A stretch of DNA of 64,000 bases from Desulfuromonas acetoxidans DSM 684 (GTDB lineage Bacteria > Desulfobacterota > Desulfuromonadia > Desulfuromonadales > Desulfuromonadaceae). A program made the position numbers and the translations under genes. Under the pieces are notes generated by a model, which had not been told where the DNA came from, searched no databases, and worked only from the letters and a program-made list of their open reading frames with translations. The stretch is from contig NZ_AAEW02000002.1 in the NCBI RefSeq assembly GCF_000167355.1, positions 1 through 64,000 of the forward strand, written 5' to 3'. Below are positions 1 to 8,436 of the stretch, piece by piece; position 1 is the first letter of the stretch; each line of letters opens with the position of its first letter.

Positions 1-59
1 CCTGATCTGTTTCTATCATTGAGAGCGATTTATCACTCAGTAGAGGAGGAAACAATCTC

Positions 60-389
60 ATGGCTAACGATAACGTTGTACAGTTTACCGATGATAATTT
101 TGATGCGGAAGTTCTCAAAGCTGACCAGCCCGTGCTGGTCGACTTCTGGGCCACTTGGTGCGCCCCTTGTAAAGCGATCGCCCCGGTTATTGACGAGCTG
201 GCCAATCAGTTCAGTGGTCAAGTCAAAATCGGCAAGGTAAATGTGGATGAAAACCCCAACACTCCCGGCCAGTACGGCGTGCGCGGCATTCCGACCCTGG
301 TACTGTTCAAAAACGGTGAGGTGGTGGACCAACTGGTTGGTGCGATTCCCAAGAATCAGCTTGAGGAGTTCATCAACAAAGCACTGTAA
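60..389 (+). CDS. trxA: Thioredoxin
   Basis: A 109-residue cytosolic thioredoxin, the general protein disulfide reductase. The length and the whole sequence follow the family: the active site reads FWATWCAPCKA near residues 28-38, and the cis-Pro loop reads GIPTLVLF near residue 75. The redox pair is CAPC instead of the usual CGPC; the middle residues tune redox potential, so it may differ slightly from canonical TrxA. A strong AGAGGAGGA ribosome site lies just upstream of the ATG. It is monocistronic and ends at a hairpin shared with the convergent darP operon. The family call is certain; the physiological partner (thioredoxin reductase) is not in the window. Confidence 0.95.
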   Translation: MANDNVVQFTDDNFDAEVLKADQPVLVDFWATWCAPCKAIAPVIDELANQFSGQVKIGKVNVDENPNTPGQYGVRGIPTLVLFKNGEVVDQLVGAIPKNQLEEFINKAL

Positions 390-414
390 ACCACGGTCAC
401 ATCAAGGAACACGT

Positions 415-445
415 AAAAAACCCGGAGTTTCCCTCCGGGTTTTTT
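415..445. terminator. Bidirectional rho-independent terminator
   Basis: The arms CCCGGAG and CTCCGGG have an A-run on the left and a T-run on the right. It can therefore end both trxA (+) and the darP operon (-). Confidence 0.9.
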
Positions 446-449
446 ACGT

Positions 450-953
450 TCAGGACTCTTCTGCCGCATCACTGGCCGCCCGCAACAGTCGAAATACCTG
501 ACGATAAGCGCGCTTATCCTGCGGACCGCGATACCCGTTGAGCCATTTTTTCAATTCCACAATATCCACCAAAGGCAACAGCTCCTGCACCTCATCCATC
601 GCTTCGGCTCGCTGGGTCACATCACACAACCGTTCACGCAACTGTTCCAACTGATGAGTCCGTCGATTCTGATCCAGTTGTTGCTGATGTTCACCGGCCA
701 GAAAGGCGCGCAACTCGTCACACTGCTCCGGTTCGCGGCGCAATAGCCCGGAAAAAAACTTGAGTTGGCGCTTGCGCGATCCGTGGCCACGGGTCTGACG
801 AACGTCATTCAGGGCCTTGGACAGAAGATCATTTAACGGCAACAGAGCCACTTCGGCATCCGGCAGTTCAGTCAGCTCCCAGGCCATCTGTTCAACTTCC
901 TTGGCCGCCCTCTTCTTGGCTGACCGGCTTGGCTCCATCCCCTCATCCACCAT
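450..953 (-). CDS. darP: DarP/YjgA family ribosome biogenesis factor (DUF615)
   Basis: 167 residues, highly charged and helical. The N-terminal SRSAKKRAAKE segment, the ALPD-like ELPDAEVALLPL stretch and HGSRKRQLKFFSGLLR match the DUF615/YjgA family, renamed DarP in E. coli, where it binds late 50S assembly intermediates. The ATG overlaps the dtd stop as TGATG, so this is the last gene of the prmA-rsmE-RDD-dapF-HAD-dtd-darP operon. It ends at the terminator shared with trxA. The family call rests on conserved motifs; a role in 50S maturation is carried over from the E. coli protein. Confidence 0.85.
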   Translation of the reverse strand: MVDEGMEPSRSAKKRAAKEVEQMAWELTELPDAEVALLPLNDLLSKALNDVRQTRGHGSRKRQLKFFSGLLRREPEQCDELRAFLAGEHQQQLDQNRRTHQLEQLRERLCDVTQRAEAMDEVQELLPLVDIVELKKWLNGYRGPQDKRAYRQVFRLLRAASDAAEES

Positions 954-1402
954 CAAAACTCCTTACGACTGTCCAGCAACAGGGTCACCGGTCCGTCATT
1001 AATCAATGATACTTTCATGTCAGCCTGAAACACCCCACACTCGACAGCAATCCCACGCTGACGCAATCGGGCAACAAACCCCTGATACAAAGCATCCGCC
1101 TCATCTGGCGGTGCGGCAGCGGAAAATCCCGGCCGCCGCCCTTTACGGCAATCGGCCAGCAGGGTAAATTGAGACACGGCCAGCACCTTGCCACCGATCT
1201 GTTCCAACGACAGATTCATTTTACCGGCGTCATCTTCAAAAATACGCAGATTGACCAGCTTATCGACCAGGTAATCAACATCTGCCACACTGTCGTCGCG
1301 GGCCACGCCCAGCAAGACCAGAATCCCCTGATCAATAGCACCGGTGGTGTCACCATCCACCTGCACATCCGCCTGTGTCACCCGCTGCAATACCGCTCTC
1401 AT
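953..1402 (-). CDS. dtd: D-aminoacyl-tRNA deacylase
   Basis: 149 residues if started at the ATG giving MRAVLQRV, the normal N-terminus of the family; an in-frame start five codons earlier (MAGGC) is possible but unlikely. Dtd hydrolyses D-amino acids wrongly charged onto tRNA, in the cytosol. Both family signatures are visible: SQFTLLAD (Thr as catalytic centre, about residue 80) and the cross-subunit [11 protein letters not shown] motif near the C-terminus (the Gly-Pro motif that excludes L-amino acids). The start overlaps the upstream HAD gene and the stop overlaps darP, so translation is coupled. Confidence 0.93.
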   Translation of the reverse strand: MRAVLQRVTQADVQVDGDTTGAIDQGILVLLGVARDDSVADVDYLVDKLVNLRIFEDDAGKMNLSLEQIGGKVLAVSQFTLLADCRKGRRPGFSAAAPPDEADALYQGFVARLRQRGIAVECGVFQADMKVSLINDGPVTLLLDSRKEF

Positions 1403-2040
1403 GCATCCCCCTGCCATTGTTGCACCACTCGGGCTGCTTCACTGGCCGTGCGGGCAACAGCATCGAAATGGGCCGTTTCATCGCTATCGCCACCTACCAG
1501 AATTGTTTTCATGCCCAAGCGGGCGGCAGTATGCAGATTGGGTACCGAATCTTCGACCATGATACTGCACTGAGGCGCAACACCACTGGCCTTGAGCACA
1601 GCCAGATAAGGTAGTTCCTGTGGTTTTGGAATATAATTACTCACCCGGATATCGTAGATCGCTTCAAAACAGCGCTCAATCCCCAGGCAACCGAGCACCC
1701 GCTGGGCATGATCGCGACTGCCATTGGTAAACACGAATTTTCGCGCGCAAATTCGCCCCAGTTCCTGTTCGAGACACGGATCAGCGCTCAGACGGCTGGA
1801 CACATCAATATCATGCACATAATCAAGGTAATGTTCGGCATCAGCACCGTACTCCTGAATCAGACCTTGCAGGGTCACACCGTAGACCGCCCAGTAGTGA
1901 CGCCGCAGCCCGTCGACACGTTCGGGAGCAATGCCGACCACTTCGTGCATGTAGCGGTTAATGCGGACATCAATCAGATTGAACAGGTTGTGTTCAGCAC
2001 TGTAAAGGGTGTTGTCGAGGTCAAAAAAAACCGCGTCCAT
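1399..2040 (-). CDS. HAD-superfamily pyrimidine 5'-nucleotidase-like phosphatase
   Basis: 213 residues. HAD motif I is [10 protein letters not shown] at the N-terminus, motif II is FTNGS in the middle, and motif III/IV includes the Lys of YIPKPQ and the acidic VEDSVPNL. The DxDNTLY form of motif I and the cap layout fit the SDT1/YjjG-like pyrimidine 5'-nucleotidase branch, which dephosphorylates UMP/CMP-type nucleotides. The exact substrate cannot be read from sequence. The ATG overlaps the dapF stop as TGATG, and the stop overlaps dtd. It may be a house-cleaning nucleotidase; the operon context gives no specific hint. Confidence 0.8.
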   Translation of the reverse strand: MDAVFFDLDNTLYSAEHNLFNLIDVRINRYMHEVVGIAPERVDGLRRHYWAVYGVTLQGLIQEYGADAEHYLDYVHDIDVSSRLSADPCLEQELGRICARKFVFTNGSRDHAQRVLGCLGIERCFEAIYDIRVSNYIPKPQELPYLAVLKASGVAPQCSIMVEDSVPNLHTAARLGMKTILVGGDSDETAHFDAVARTASEAARVVQQWQGDA

Positions 2041-2888
2041 CAAGCCTCCGGCCATGGATAATCACCGGTAAAAACCTGTTCGGCGGGGCCGGTCATCATC
2101 ACGGTTTCATCATCGCAATACTCCAGGGTCAACACACCACCACGCAGATGATTGCGGATCGTGCGCTGGGTGCGCCCGGTGAGAAACCCGGCCACAGTAA
2201 CGGCTGAAGCCCCTGTACCGCAGGCCAGAGTTTCTCCAGCTCCACGTTCCCAGGTGCGCTGGCGAACCTCGGAACCAGAGATGATTTCGACAAATTCAAC
2301 ATTGATCCGTTCGGGAAACAACGGATGATTTTCCAGCAGCGCGCCCCAATAGGCAACATCGAACTGCTCGACATCATCAACATAAACAACACAATGCGGA
2401 TTGCCCATGGACACACAGCTGGCAGTAAAGGTGCGGTTTTTGACACGGATTTCAACCTCTAAAGCCTGGTCCTGTTGCGGCCCAGTCATGGGGATCTGGC
2501 CACGCTGCAAACGCGGCTGGCCCATATTAACCGTCACCTGACTGATGGCGGGGTTTTCCGTATCCGCCGTCACATCGACACTCAGCACGCCGGCGAGGGT
2601 TTCGATGGTCAGCTGCGAACCTCGATCAGATTGTTGATCACACAGATACTTGGCCACGCAGCGAATGCCGTTGCCACACATCTGCGCCTCGCTGCCGTCA
2701 GCATTGAACATGCGCATACGCGCATCGGCACAGTCCGACGGCAGAATCAGAATCAACCCGTCGGAACCGACACCGAAATGGCGATCACTGATGCGGACGG
2801 CCAGCTCTTCCGGACGATGCACATCCTGCTGAAACCCGTCGACATACACATAATCGTTACCGGCCCCATGCATTTTAATAAATTTCAT
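2040..2888 (-). CDS. dapF: Diaminopimelate epimerase
   Basis: 282 residues, the usual length. DapF interconverts LL- and meso-diaminopimelate for lysine and peptidoglycan synthesis in the cytosol, without cofactor, using two cysteines. Both are present: Cys in MCGNGIRC (near residue 71) and Cys in ACGTGASA (near residue 223). The N-terminus KMHGAGNDYVYVD is canonical. It overlaps the RDD gene upstream by 4 nt (ATGA) and the HAD gene downstream by 1 nt, so all three are probably translated together. Confidence 0.96.
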   Translation of the reverse strand: MKFIKMHGAGNDYVYVDGFQQDVHRPEELAVRISDRHFGVGSDGLILILPSDCADARMRMFNADGSEAQMCGNGIRCVAKYLCDQQSDRGSQLTIETLAGVLSVDVTADTENPAISQVTVNMGQPRLQRGQIPMTGPQQDQALEVEIRVKNRTFTASCVSMGNPHCVVYVDDVEQFDVAYWGALLENHPLFPERINVEFVEIISGSEVRQRTWERGAGETLACGTGASAVTVAGFLTGRTQRTIRNHLRGGVLTLEYCDDETVMMTGPAEQVFTGDYPWPEA

Positions 2889-3709
2889 TGCGTTTCCTCC
2901 GTAACAGTCTGTGGTAACGCGTCAGGACCATCCTCCCGGCTGTCAACAATCCGGGTTCCGGCCAGGCGATCACTCCAGCCGCGCTGTTGTTCATCACGCC
3001 AGATAGCGACAAAACCGGCTCCCAAGCACAACAACGATAACACACTTCCCGTCGAGCGTAATACGGTCTGGGCCATCGTTAAAGGCGCCCCATTGTCGCT
3101 AACCACCCGCACGGCAAAGAGGACTTTCCCCAACGTTTGCCCCGTAAGGTAATGACCGAGAAAAAAATAAAGAAACGCCATCAAAACGATCAACAGATAA
3201 CAGGCCAGTCGCAACAGTGCATCCTGACGCACGTGTTCAAGCCATTGCCCCAGGGTCCAGCCTTGCAGATGCCAGGCCACCACAGCAAACAGGGCCAGCA
3301 ATCCGACCAGGGCGAGCAGATCGACCAGTGTGGCCAGGGCTCGACGCCACATCAATTGGACCGGCAACTCTTGTGGCTCAGCGGCAGACCACCCTTCCCA
3401 GTTGTTGGTTGTTTCATGGGGATCATCAAGCAGAAAAGAGGGCAGCGCCATCTGTTCAGAACACGACGGATCTTTGGCCCCGCTCTGGCGTTGTTTTTCA
3501 ACAGCACGCAACGGCGACATTCCAGACAAAGCTTTCACCGGTGTCGAAAAAATCTCCGCGCGCTTCTTCAGCTCTTCGGGACTGAACAGTTGCCCCTCAA
3601 CCGGCGCATCAGGCCTGCGTCCCGCATGGCGGGCCAGTAATGGCGTGCCGCACTTTTTGCAGGCGCTCAATTCATCGAAGCTGTGATAACCACACTGGGG
3701 ACAACGCAT
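2885..3709 (-). CDS. RDD-family membrane protein with N-terminal zinc ribbon
   Basis: 274 residues. The N-terminus has a rubredoxin-like zinc ribbon, CPQCGYHSF followed by CKKCGTPLL. A polar linker of about 100 residues follows, then an RDD domain with three hydrophobic segments beginning at the RRALATLVDLLAL motif and ending with the WSDRLAGTRIVD signature. RDD proteins are inner-membrane proteins of mostly unknown function. It sits between rsmE and dapF with a 4-nt overlap to dapF. The zinc ribbon plus RDD layout is seen in other delta-type genomes; no function is claimed. Confidence 0.8.
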   Translation of the reverse strand: MRCPQCGYHSFDELSACKKCGTPLLARHAGRRPDAPVEGQLFSPEELKKRAEIFSTPVKALSGMSPLRAVEKQRQSGAKDPSCSEQMALPSFLLDDPHETTNNWEGWSAAEPQELPVQLMWRRALATLVDLLALVGLLALFAVVAWHLQGWTLGQWLEHVRQDALLRLACYLLIVLMAFLYFFLGHYLTGQTLGKVLFAVRVVSDNGAPLTMAQTVLRSTGSVLSLLCLGAGFVAIWRDEQQRGWSDRLAGTRIVDSREDGPDALPQTVTEETQ

Positions 3710-3714
3710 CTATC

Positions 3715-4473
3715 TCACTCCGAAACAATCTGCTCACGCGGGATCCGATTCAGATCACCATACTGATACTGCAAAATCGCCATCAACGCCATCCCGGCGG
3801 TTTCTGTCCTTAAAATACGCGGGCCAAGGCCTACAGCCACAAAGCCGTGCTCAACCGCCAGAGCGACCTCCTCTTGCGCCAGCCCCCCTTCCGGCCCCAC
3901 CACCACAGCAACTCGGTCGGGAGAGATTTCCGGCAGCACGCGTTGCAGCGGCTGGTCCGCCTGCTCCCACAACACCAGTTTGACATCGGCATCACAGTGC
4001 TGCAACGCCTCTTCAAAAGAGCACAGAGCCGCAACTTCGGGCAGCCAGGAACGTTCCGACTGGCGGGCGGCCTCGGTAACAATTTTTTGCCAGCGTTCGA
4101 GTTTTCGGGCGGCTTTGGCTGGAGCAATGGGGTATTGGCAGCGCTGACAACGTACCGGCCTCACCTGTTGGACGCCAAGCTCCGTGGTTTTTTGCAGAAT
4201 CAAATCCAACTTGTCACTGTGCGGCAGCCCCTGAATCAGGGTCACCGGCAAGGCGGTTTCCTGTTCCAGCCAGTGACGGAGACGTGTCACACGACAACGT
4301 TTCGGTGAGATCTCGTCGATTCGGCACTCTGCGCAACCGCCACGGCCATCGCACAAAACAATCCGGTCATCCGTACGCAATCGCAACACGGTGCTGATGT
4401 GATGAGCGACATCGCGAGGAAGGTCAGCACTGGAGTGGGTAAATGTTATCTGTGGAGTAAAAAAGCGCCGCAT
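3715..4473 (-). CDS. rsmE: 16S rRNA (uracil-1498-N3)-methyltransferase
   Basis: 252 residues from the ATG giving MRRFFTPQ, which overlaps the prmA stop (TGATG). RsmE is a SPOUT-fold enzyme that methylates U1498 of 16S rRNA. Visible family marks are the N-terminal PUA-like part (HHISTVLRLR), the GPEGG motif in the cofactor knot (VVVGPEGGLAQEE, near residue 195) and the LGPRILRTETA motif close to the C-terminus. prmA-rsmE adjacency is common in bacteria. Earlier in-frame starts exist inside prmA but are not needed. Confidence 0.93.
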   Translation of the reverse strand: MRRFFTPQITFTHSSADLPRDVAHHISTVLRLRTDDRIVLCDGRGGCAECRIDEISPKRCRVTRLRHWLEQETALPVTLIQGLPHSDKLDLILQKTTELGVQQVRPVRCQRCQYPIAPAKAARKLERWQKIVTEAARQSERSWLPEVAALCSFEEALQHCDADVKLVLWEQADQPLQRVLPEISPDRVAVVVGPEGGLAQEEVALAVEHGFVAVGLGPRILRTETAGMALMAILQYQYGDLNRIPREQIVSE

Positions 4474-5396
4474 CAGTGACCGAGTCGATACTGAATACAC
4501 GCCCATTCCTCATCATAGAACAGGTCAGGGGCATTCAGCCCCAGGGTTGAAAAGGCTGTGGTCACTAACGACACCTTCTCTTCAAGAATACCGGACAGAA
4601 TTAACACGCCGCCTGGACGAACACGATCGATCAGAGCCTGTGCCAGGCGTATATTTTCTTCGGCAAGAATATTGGCCAGGACCACGTCGTACGTTCCTGT
4701 TAACTCTTCGAGCAACCTGTCCGTGACCTCAACACGATCGATCACCTCATTGAGGACACAGTTTTCGCGCGCTGTTTCACAGGCAATGGGGTCGATATCA
4801 CAGGCAACGACCCGTTCGGCACCAAGGGCAGCGGCGGCTATGGCCAGGATACCGGAACCGGTACCCACATCGAGAACATGATGGATCGCCTCGCCACCAT
4901 CGAACAACGCGGCCAGTGTCTCCAGGCACAAGCGGGTCGTGCCATGGGTGCCGGTACCAAATGCCATGCCAGGATCAAGCGTGACCACCACATCACCGTC
5001 TTGGCCGGAAAACTCTTCCCAACTTGGTTTGATCACCAATCGCGCTCCGATTCGCGTCGCCTGAAAGTGCTGTTTCCAACCTTCCGCCCAGTCCTGCTGA
5101 CCGATATCCGCCACTCCGACATCTACCGCACCAAGGTCGGGGAAAAATTCAGCCAGCCGCTTTAAACAGCCCTCAACCGAAGCAACGCGCTGCGCTGCCG
5201 GCAGGTCTTCGTCAAAATAGGCTTTAATTGTAAACATGTCACTGTCTGTCTCATCCGGGTCCGGAGGGACAAACGTATCCAACTGTCTTTCCTCAACCAC
5301 AACACCGACGCTGCCAAGCTCATAAAGCTCATGACACAACACATCGGCACAGGCCACGGGAACACAGACCTTGATTTCCATCCATTTATCAGTCAT
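4473..5396 (-). CDS. prmA: Ribosomal protein L11 methyltransferase
   Basis: 307 residues. PrmA trimethylates ribosomal protein L11 with S-adenosylmethionine. The N-terminal substrate-recognition domain (about 1-100) is followed by the class I methyltransferase core. Motif I is DVGTGSGILAIAAAALGA, a following acidic residue is in ACDIDPIA, and the NILAE motif binds near the target amine. The TGTHGTTRLCLE segment is also typical. It is the first gene of the seven-gene leftward operon; its promoter must lie in the divergent intergenic region with the ppsR-type gene. Confidence 0.94.
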   Translation of the reverse strand: MTDKWMEIKVCVPVACADVLCHELYELGSVGVVVEERQLDTFVPPDPDETDSDMFTIKAYFDEDLPAAQRVASVEGCLKRLAEFFPDLGAVDVGVADIGQQDWAEGWKQHFQATRIGARLVIKPSWEEFSGQDGDVVVTLDPGMAFGTGTHGTTRLCLETLAALFDGGEAIHHVLDVGTGSGILAIAAAALGAERVVACDIDPIACETARENCVLNEVIDRVEVTDRLLEELTGTYDVVLANILAEENIRLAQALIDRVRPGGVLILSGILEEKVSLVTTAFSTLGLNAPDLFYDEEWACIQYRLGH

Positions 5397-5440
5397 TTCG
5401 CTTATGTAGCAAAGCTGACTTTTAAAGGCAATAAAAAACC

Positions 5441-5469
5441 TTGACAGACCCCCAACCGTTACGTTTAAA
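5441..5469 (+). promoter_or_regulatory. Sigma-70-type promoter for the PEP-synthase/PPDK regulator gene
   Basis: TTGACA and TTTAAA are separated by 17 bases, a near-consensus layout pointing towards the gene starting at 5617. A leader of roughly 140 bases would result. Confidence 0.6.
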
Positions 5470-5616
5470 TTTTACCCCAAACTAATGAAGCACCTACCAG
5501 ATAAGATACAGAGATACCATCATATAAAAATGTTTTTTTATGAGAGACACACAGATTGTACTTGCGGAACAGGCAAGACCTGATATAAACCATAACAGAG
5601 GTCTAATGAATCGCCT

Positions 5617-6423
5617 ATGACACACAACCTGACAGTCTTTCTGCTTTCTGATGCCACCGGCGAAACAGCCGAAAACATTATTACAGCGGCATTAACCCAG
5701 TTCAAAGGGCAGTCAGTACAGATTAACAGAATCAGCAATGTTCGCACGAAAAATCAGGTTTACGAGGCACTGGATGCGGCTGCTGAACGCCGCGCGTTGG
5801 TCATTTATACCATGGTCAATTGTGAATTATCCCGTCTTGTTCACGATGAGTGTGAAGCCCTCGGCCTGACCAGTTTGGACATCATGACGCCGTTGCTGAT
5901 GAAATGCTCGGAATTTTTCGGTGCCACTCCGAATGAAACCCCGGGCCTACTGCACAGCGTTGATGAAGAGTATTTTCGCCGTATTGAAGCGGTTGAATTC
6001 ACCGTCCGCAACGATGACGGTCAAGAAGTCCGCTTTCTCAACAATGCGGACATCGTTTTGGTTGGCGTGTCCCGCACCAGCAAAACCCCGCTGTCCATCT
6101 ATCTGGCGCACCGCGGCTGGAAGGTGGCCAACATTCCGTTGGTGCATGGAATCGACCCGCCAGCGGAACTGTTGAAAATGGACCACAAGCGAGTCGTTGG
6201 CCTGTTGATCAACCCGGAACGTCTGGTGGAGCTGCGCGCCTCACGGTTACGCAACCTCGGCCAGGACCCGAGAACGGCCTACGCCGACTTTGAACAGATT
6301 GAACTGGAACTGAAACAGGCGCGCAACTTTTTCCGCCGCCAGAAATGGGCCACGGTCAATGTCACCGGCAAAGCCGTTGAGGAGACCGCTAACGAGGTCC
6401 TGGTCAAATTGAAACTCAAATAA
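5617..6423 (+). CDS. Pyruvate, water/phosphate dikinase regulatory protein (bifunctional kinase/phosphorylase)
   Basis: 268 residues, DUF299 family. These enzymes inactivate PEP synthase or PPDK by ADP-dependent phosphorylation of a threonine and reactivate it by phosphate-dependent removal. The N-terminus ([17 protein letters not shown]) and the P-loop-like [15 protein letters not shown] (about residue 150) are hallmark segments. The gene stands alone between the prmA operon and a two-component pair. Whether the partner is PpsA or PPDK cannot be told here, so no symbol is given. The start giving MTHNLTVF matches family N-termini. Confidence 0.9.
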   Translation: MTHNLTVFLLSDATGETAENIITAALTQFKGQSVQINRISNVRTKNQVYEALDAAAERRALVIYTMVNCELSRLVHDECEALGLTSLDIMTPLLMKCSEFFGATPNETPGLLHSVDEEYFRRIEAVEFTVRNDDGQEVRFLNNADIVLVGVSRTSKTPLSIYLAHRGWKVANIPLVHGIDPPAELLKMDHKRVVGLLINPERLVELRASRLRNLGQDPRTAYADFEQIELELKQARNFFRRQKWATVNVTGKAVEETANEVLVKLKLK

Positions 6424-6493
6424 CCTTCAGCCCCAAGCTGATTTGAACGAAGCAGTTCTTGCTGCACCACAGTAAAAATAAAGGAGATCAACC

Positions 6494-7165
6494 ATGAAAA
6501 TTCTCGTTGTTGAAGATGAGAAAAAAGTCGCCAGTTTTATCAAGCGCGGCCTCGAAGAGGAAAACTTTACAGTCGATATCGCTGCAAACGGCGAAGAAGG
6601 TCTTTATATGGCGGAAAGTAACCATTATGACCTGATCCTGATGGACATTATGCTGCCGAAAAAAGACGGTCTGACTGTCATTAAGGAACTGCGCAGCAAA
6701 GAAGTGACCACACCGGTACTGTGCCTGACCGCCAAAGACAGTGTCGAAGATATCGTTGCCGGTCTTGACAGCGGCAGCGACGACTACCTGACCAAGCCGT
6801 TTGCCTTTGCTGAGCTGCTGGCCCGTGTTAAAGCGCTGGTCCGTCGTGGGGCAAAAGACCGCGGTGCAGAGATCTACTTTGCCGATCTGCGCCTCGACCC
6901 GGTCACCCACAAGGTATGGCGTGCCGACAAAGAGATCGATCTGACGGCCAAGGAATACGGCCTGCTCGAATATTTTATGCGCAATCCCAACCAGGTGTTG
7001 ACGCGGACCATGATTGCCGAACATGTCTGGGATTACACCTTTGACTCATTCACCAACATCATCGATGTCTACGTCAACTACCTGCGTAAAAAAATCGACA
7101 AGGATTACAGCAAAAAACTGATTCACACCATTCGTGGTGTCGGTTACGTTCTCAAGGAGGACTAA
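6494..7165 (+). CDS. OmpR-family response regulator
   Basis: 223 residues. The receiver domain (1-120) has the acidic pair in VVEDE, the phospho-acceptor Asp51 in LMDIMLPKKDG, Thr in LTAKD and Lys in LTKPFAF. The C-terminal winged helix (about 130-223) contains EYGLLEYFMRNPNQVLTR and ends with IRGVGYVL, typical of OmpR/PhoB. A good AAGGAG site precedes the ATG. The stop codon is directly followed by the kinase start, and a DegP-like protease gene follows, so an envelope-stress role (CpxR/MprA-like) is a reasonable inference. Confidence 0.92.
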   Translation: MKILVVEDEKKVASFIKRGLEEENFTVDIAANGEEGLYMAESNHYDLILMDIMLPKKDGLTVIKELRSKEVTTPVLCLTAKDSVEDIVAGLDSGSDDYLTKPFAFAELLARVKALVRRGAKDRGAEIYFADLRLDPVTHKVWRADKEIDLTAKEYGLLEYFMRNPNQVLTRTMIAEHVWDYTFDSFTNIIDVYVNYLRKKIDKDYSKKLIHTIRGVGYVLKED

Positions 7166-8233
7166 TTGCTGAGTACGGCTAGAAGTCGTCTTACTCTGAT
7201 TGTCGCGCTGGCACTGGCGGTGGCTATGGCCGCCAGTGCTGGCGTTACCTGTCTGGTCCATACCACCGACTGGTCAGCAAACGTGCGTCTGCTGACTATC
7301 GTCGCCTGCTCTATCGTTATAATCACCCTGTTCTCCCTGGGCTTCCGCCTTGTCCTCAACATCCATCGCCGCACGCTGCTGCAGATGGTTGACAATTTTC
7401 GCGACATGTCCATCGACCATCTGTCTCTGAGGGCTGATTTCCCAACGTCCTGCGTCGAGCTCGGAATACTGCGCGACGAATACAACGCCATGCTTGAACG
7501 CTTGGAAAGTGCGGTACAGCGAGTTCGTCAGTTTTCCGGTGACGCCTCTCATGAATTGCGCACACCGTTGACCATTTTGCGTGGCGAAACGGAAGTCACC
7601 TTGCACTGGGCCAAAACACCGGAAGAGTTTCGCGCCGCACTGCAGTCCAACATGGAAGAGATCGACCGGATGGGACGGATACTCGAAGATCTGCTCACGC
7701 TGGCCAAAAGCGAATCGGGCGAGCTGCCTCTGTCCATCGGCCAGCTCAGTCTCAGTGATCTGGTTCAGGAGCTTTACATTCAGGGCAGAACCCTGGCCGA
7801 AGGAAAAGACATCACCGTGTCGATGCACCATGGTGCCGACTCGGAAGTCTCCATTCGCGGCGATGATCTCCGTCTGCGCCAGTTGTTTCTCAACCTGCTG
7901 AGCAACGCCATCCGCTACACCTCTGAAGGGGGACGGGTGGATATTGATGTCTCACGTTGTGATGACACCGTAACCGTTGCGGTGATCGACAGCGGTATCG
8001 GCATCGCTCCAGAACATCTGCCCCATATCTTTGAGCGTTTTTACCGTACCGATGAAGCGCGAAACCGCGCCCACGGCGGCACAGGATTGGGGCTGGCCAT
8101 CGTTAAATGGATCACCGAAGCTCACGATGGGACCATCCGTGTCACCTCAACCGTCAACGAGGGCAGCCGCTTTGAAGTGTGCCTGCCCCTTGCCGGACCA
8201 ACACTTGGTGAAGAGTCGAAGGACAAGAACTGA
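7166..8233 (+). CDS. Sensor histidine kinase, cognate partner of the upstream OmpR-type regulator
   Basis: 355 residues with a TTG start. It sits immediately after the regulator's stop, behind a clear AAGGAGG site inside the regulator's 3' end. Two membrane helices (about 8-30 and 42-66) flank only a very short periplasmic loop, so sensing may be within the membrane or through another protein. A HAMP-like linker leads to HisKA with His129 in DASHELRTP. The HATPase domain has the N box NLLSNAIRYT, the G1 box DSGIGI and the G2 box GGTGLGLAIVK. All catalytic motifs look intact. Confidence 0.9.
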   Translation: MLSTARSRLTLIVALALAVAMAASAGVTCLVHTTDWSANVRLLTIVACSIVIITLFSLGFRLVLNIHRRTLLQMVDNFRDMSIDHLSLRADFPTSCVELGILRDEYNAMLERLESAVQRVRQFSGDASHELRTPLTILRGETEVTLHWAKTPEEFRAALQSNMEEIDRMGRILEDLLTLAKSESGELPLSIGQLSLSDLVQELYIQGRTLAEGKDITVSMHHGADSEVSIRGDDLRLRQLFLNLLSNAIRYTSEGGRVDIDVSRCDDTVTVAVIDSGIGIAPEHLPHIFERFYRTDEARNRAHGGTGLGLAIVKWITEAHDGTIRVTSTVNEGSRFEVCLPLAGPTLGEESKDKN

Positions 8234-8235
8234 TT

Positions 8236-8251
8236 CTGTGCAAAAGCACAG
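8236..8251. promoter_or_regulatory. Inverted repeat CTGTGC-N4-GCACAG (copy 1)
   Basis: A perfect 6-bp inverted repeat with a 4-base spacer, just after the kinase stop and about 190 bases before the protease start. An identical-arm copy lies at 9943-9958 after the protease. Either a regulator site or a small hairpin. Confidence 0.45.
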
Positions 8252-8436
8252 TCGCACTTCTCATAAATTATTCTTGAAAAAACCATGAAACACGCCTTTC
8301 ATCTTGATCTCTACTGCCCTTAGAATGCACGATAGGCTTTTGATAAAAGCTGTTTTTCTGATCAAACCGATTCTCACGTCAGCAATCGGTGACACCGTTT
8401 ATTCCGTTTCACGTCAGACTGTATGGAGGTATCCCA

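Noticed and set aside
8236-8251. LexA (SOS) box
   Set aside because: CTGT-N8-ACAG resembles the E. coli box, but the genes beside it are not SOS genes and the Geobacter LexA box is different as I recall it; kept only as an unnamed palindrome.
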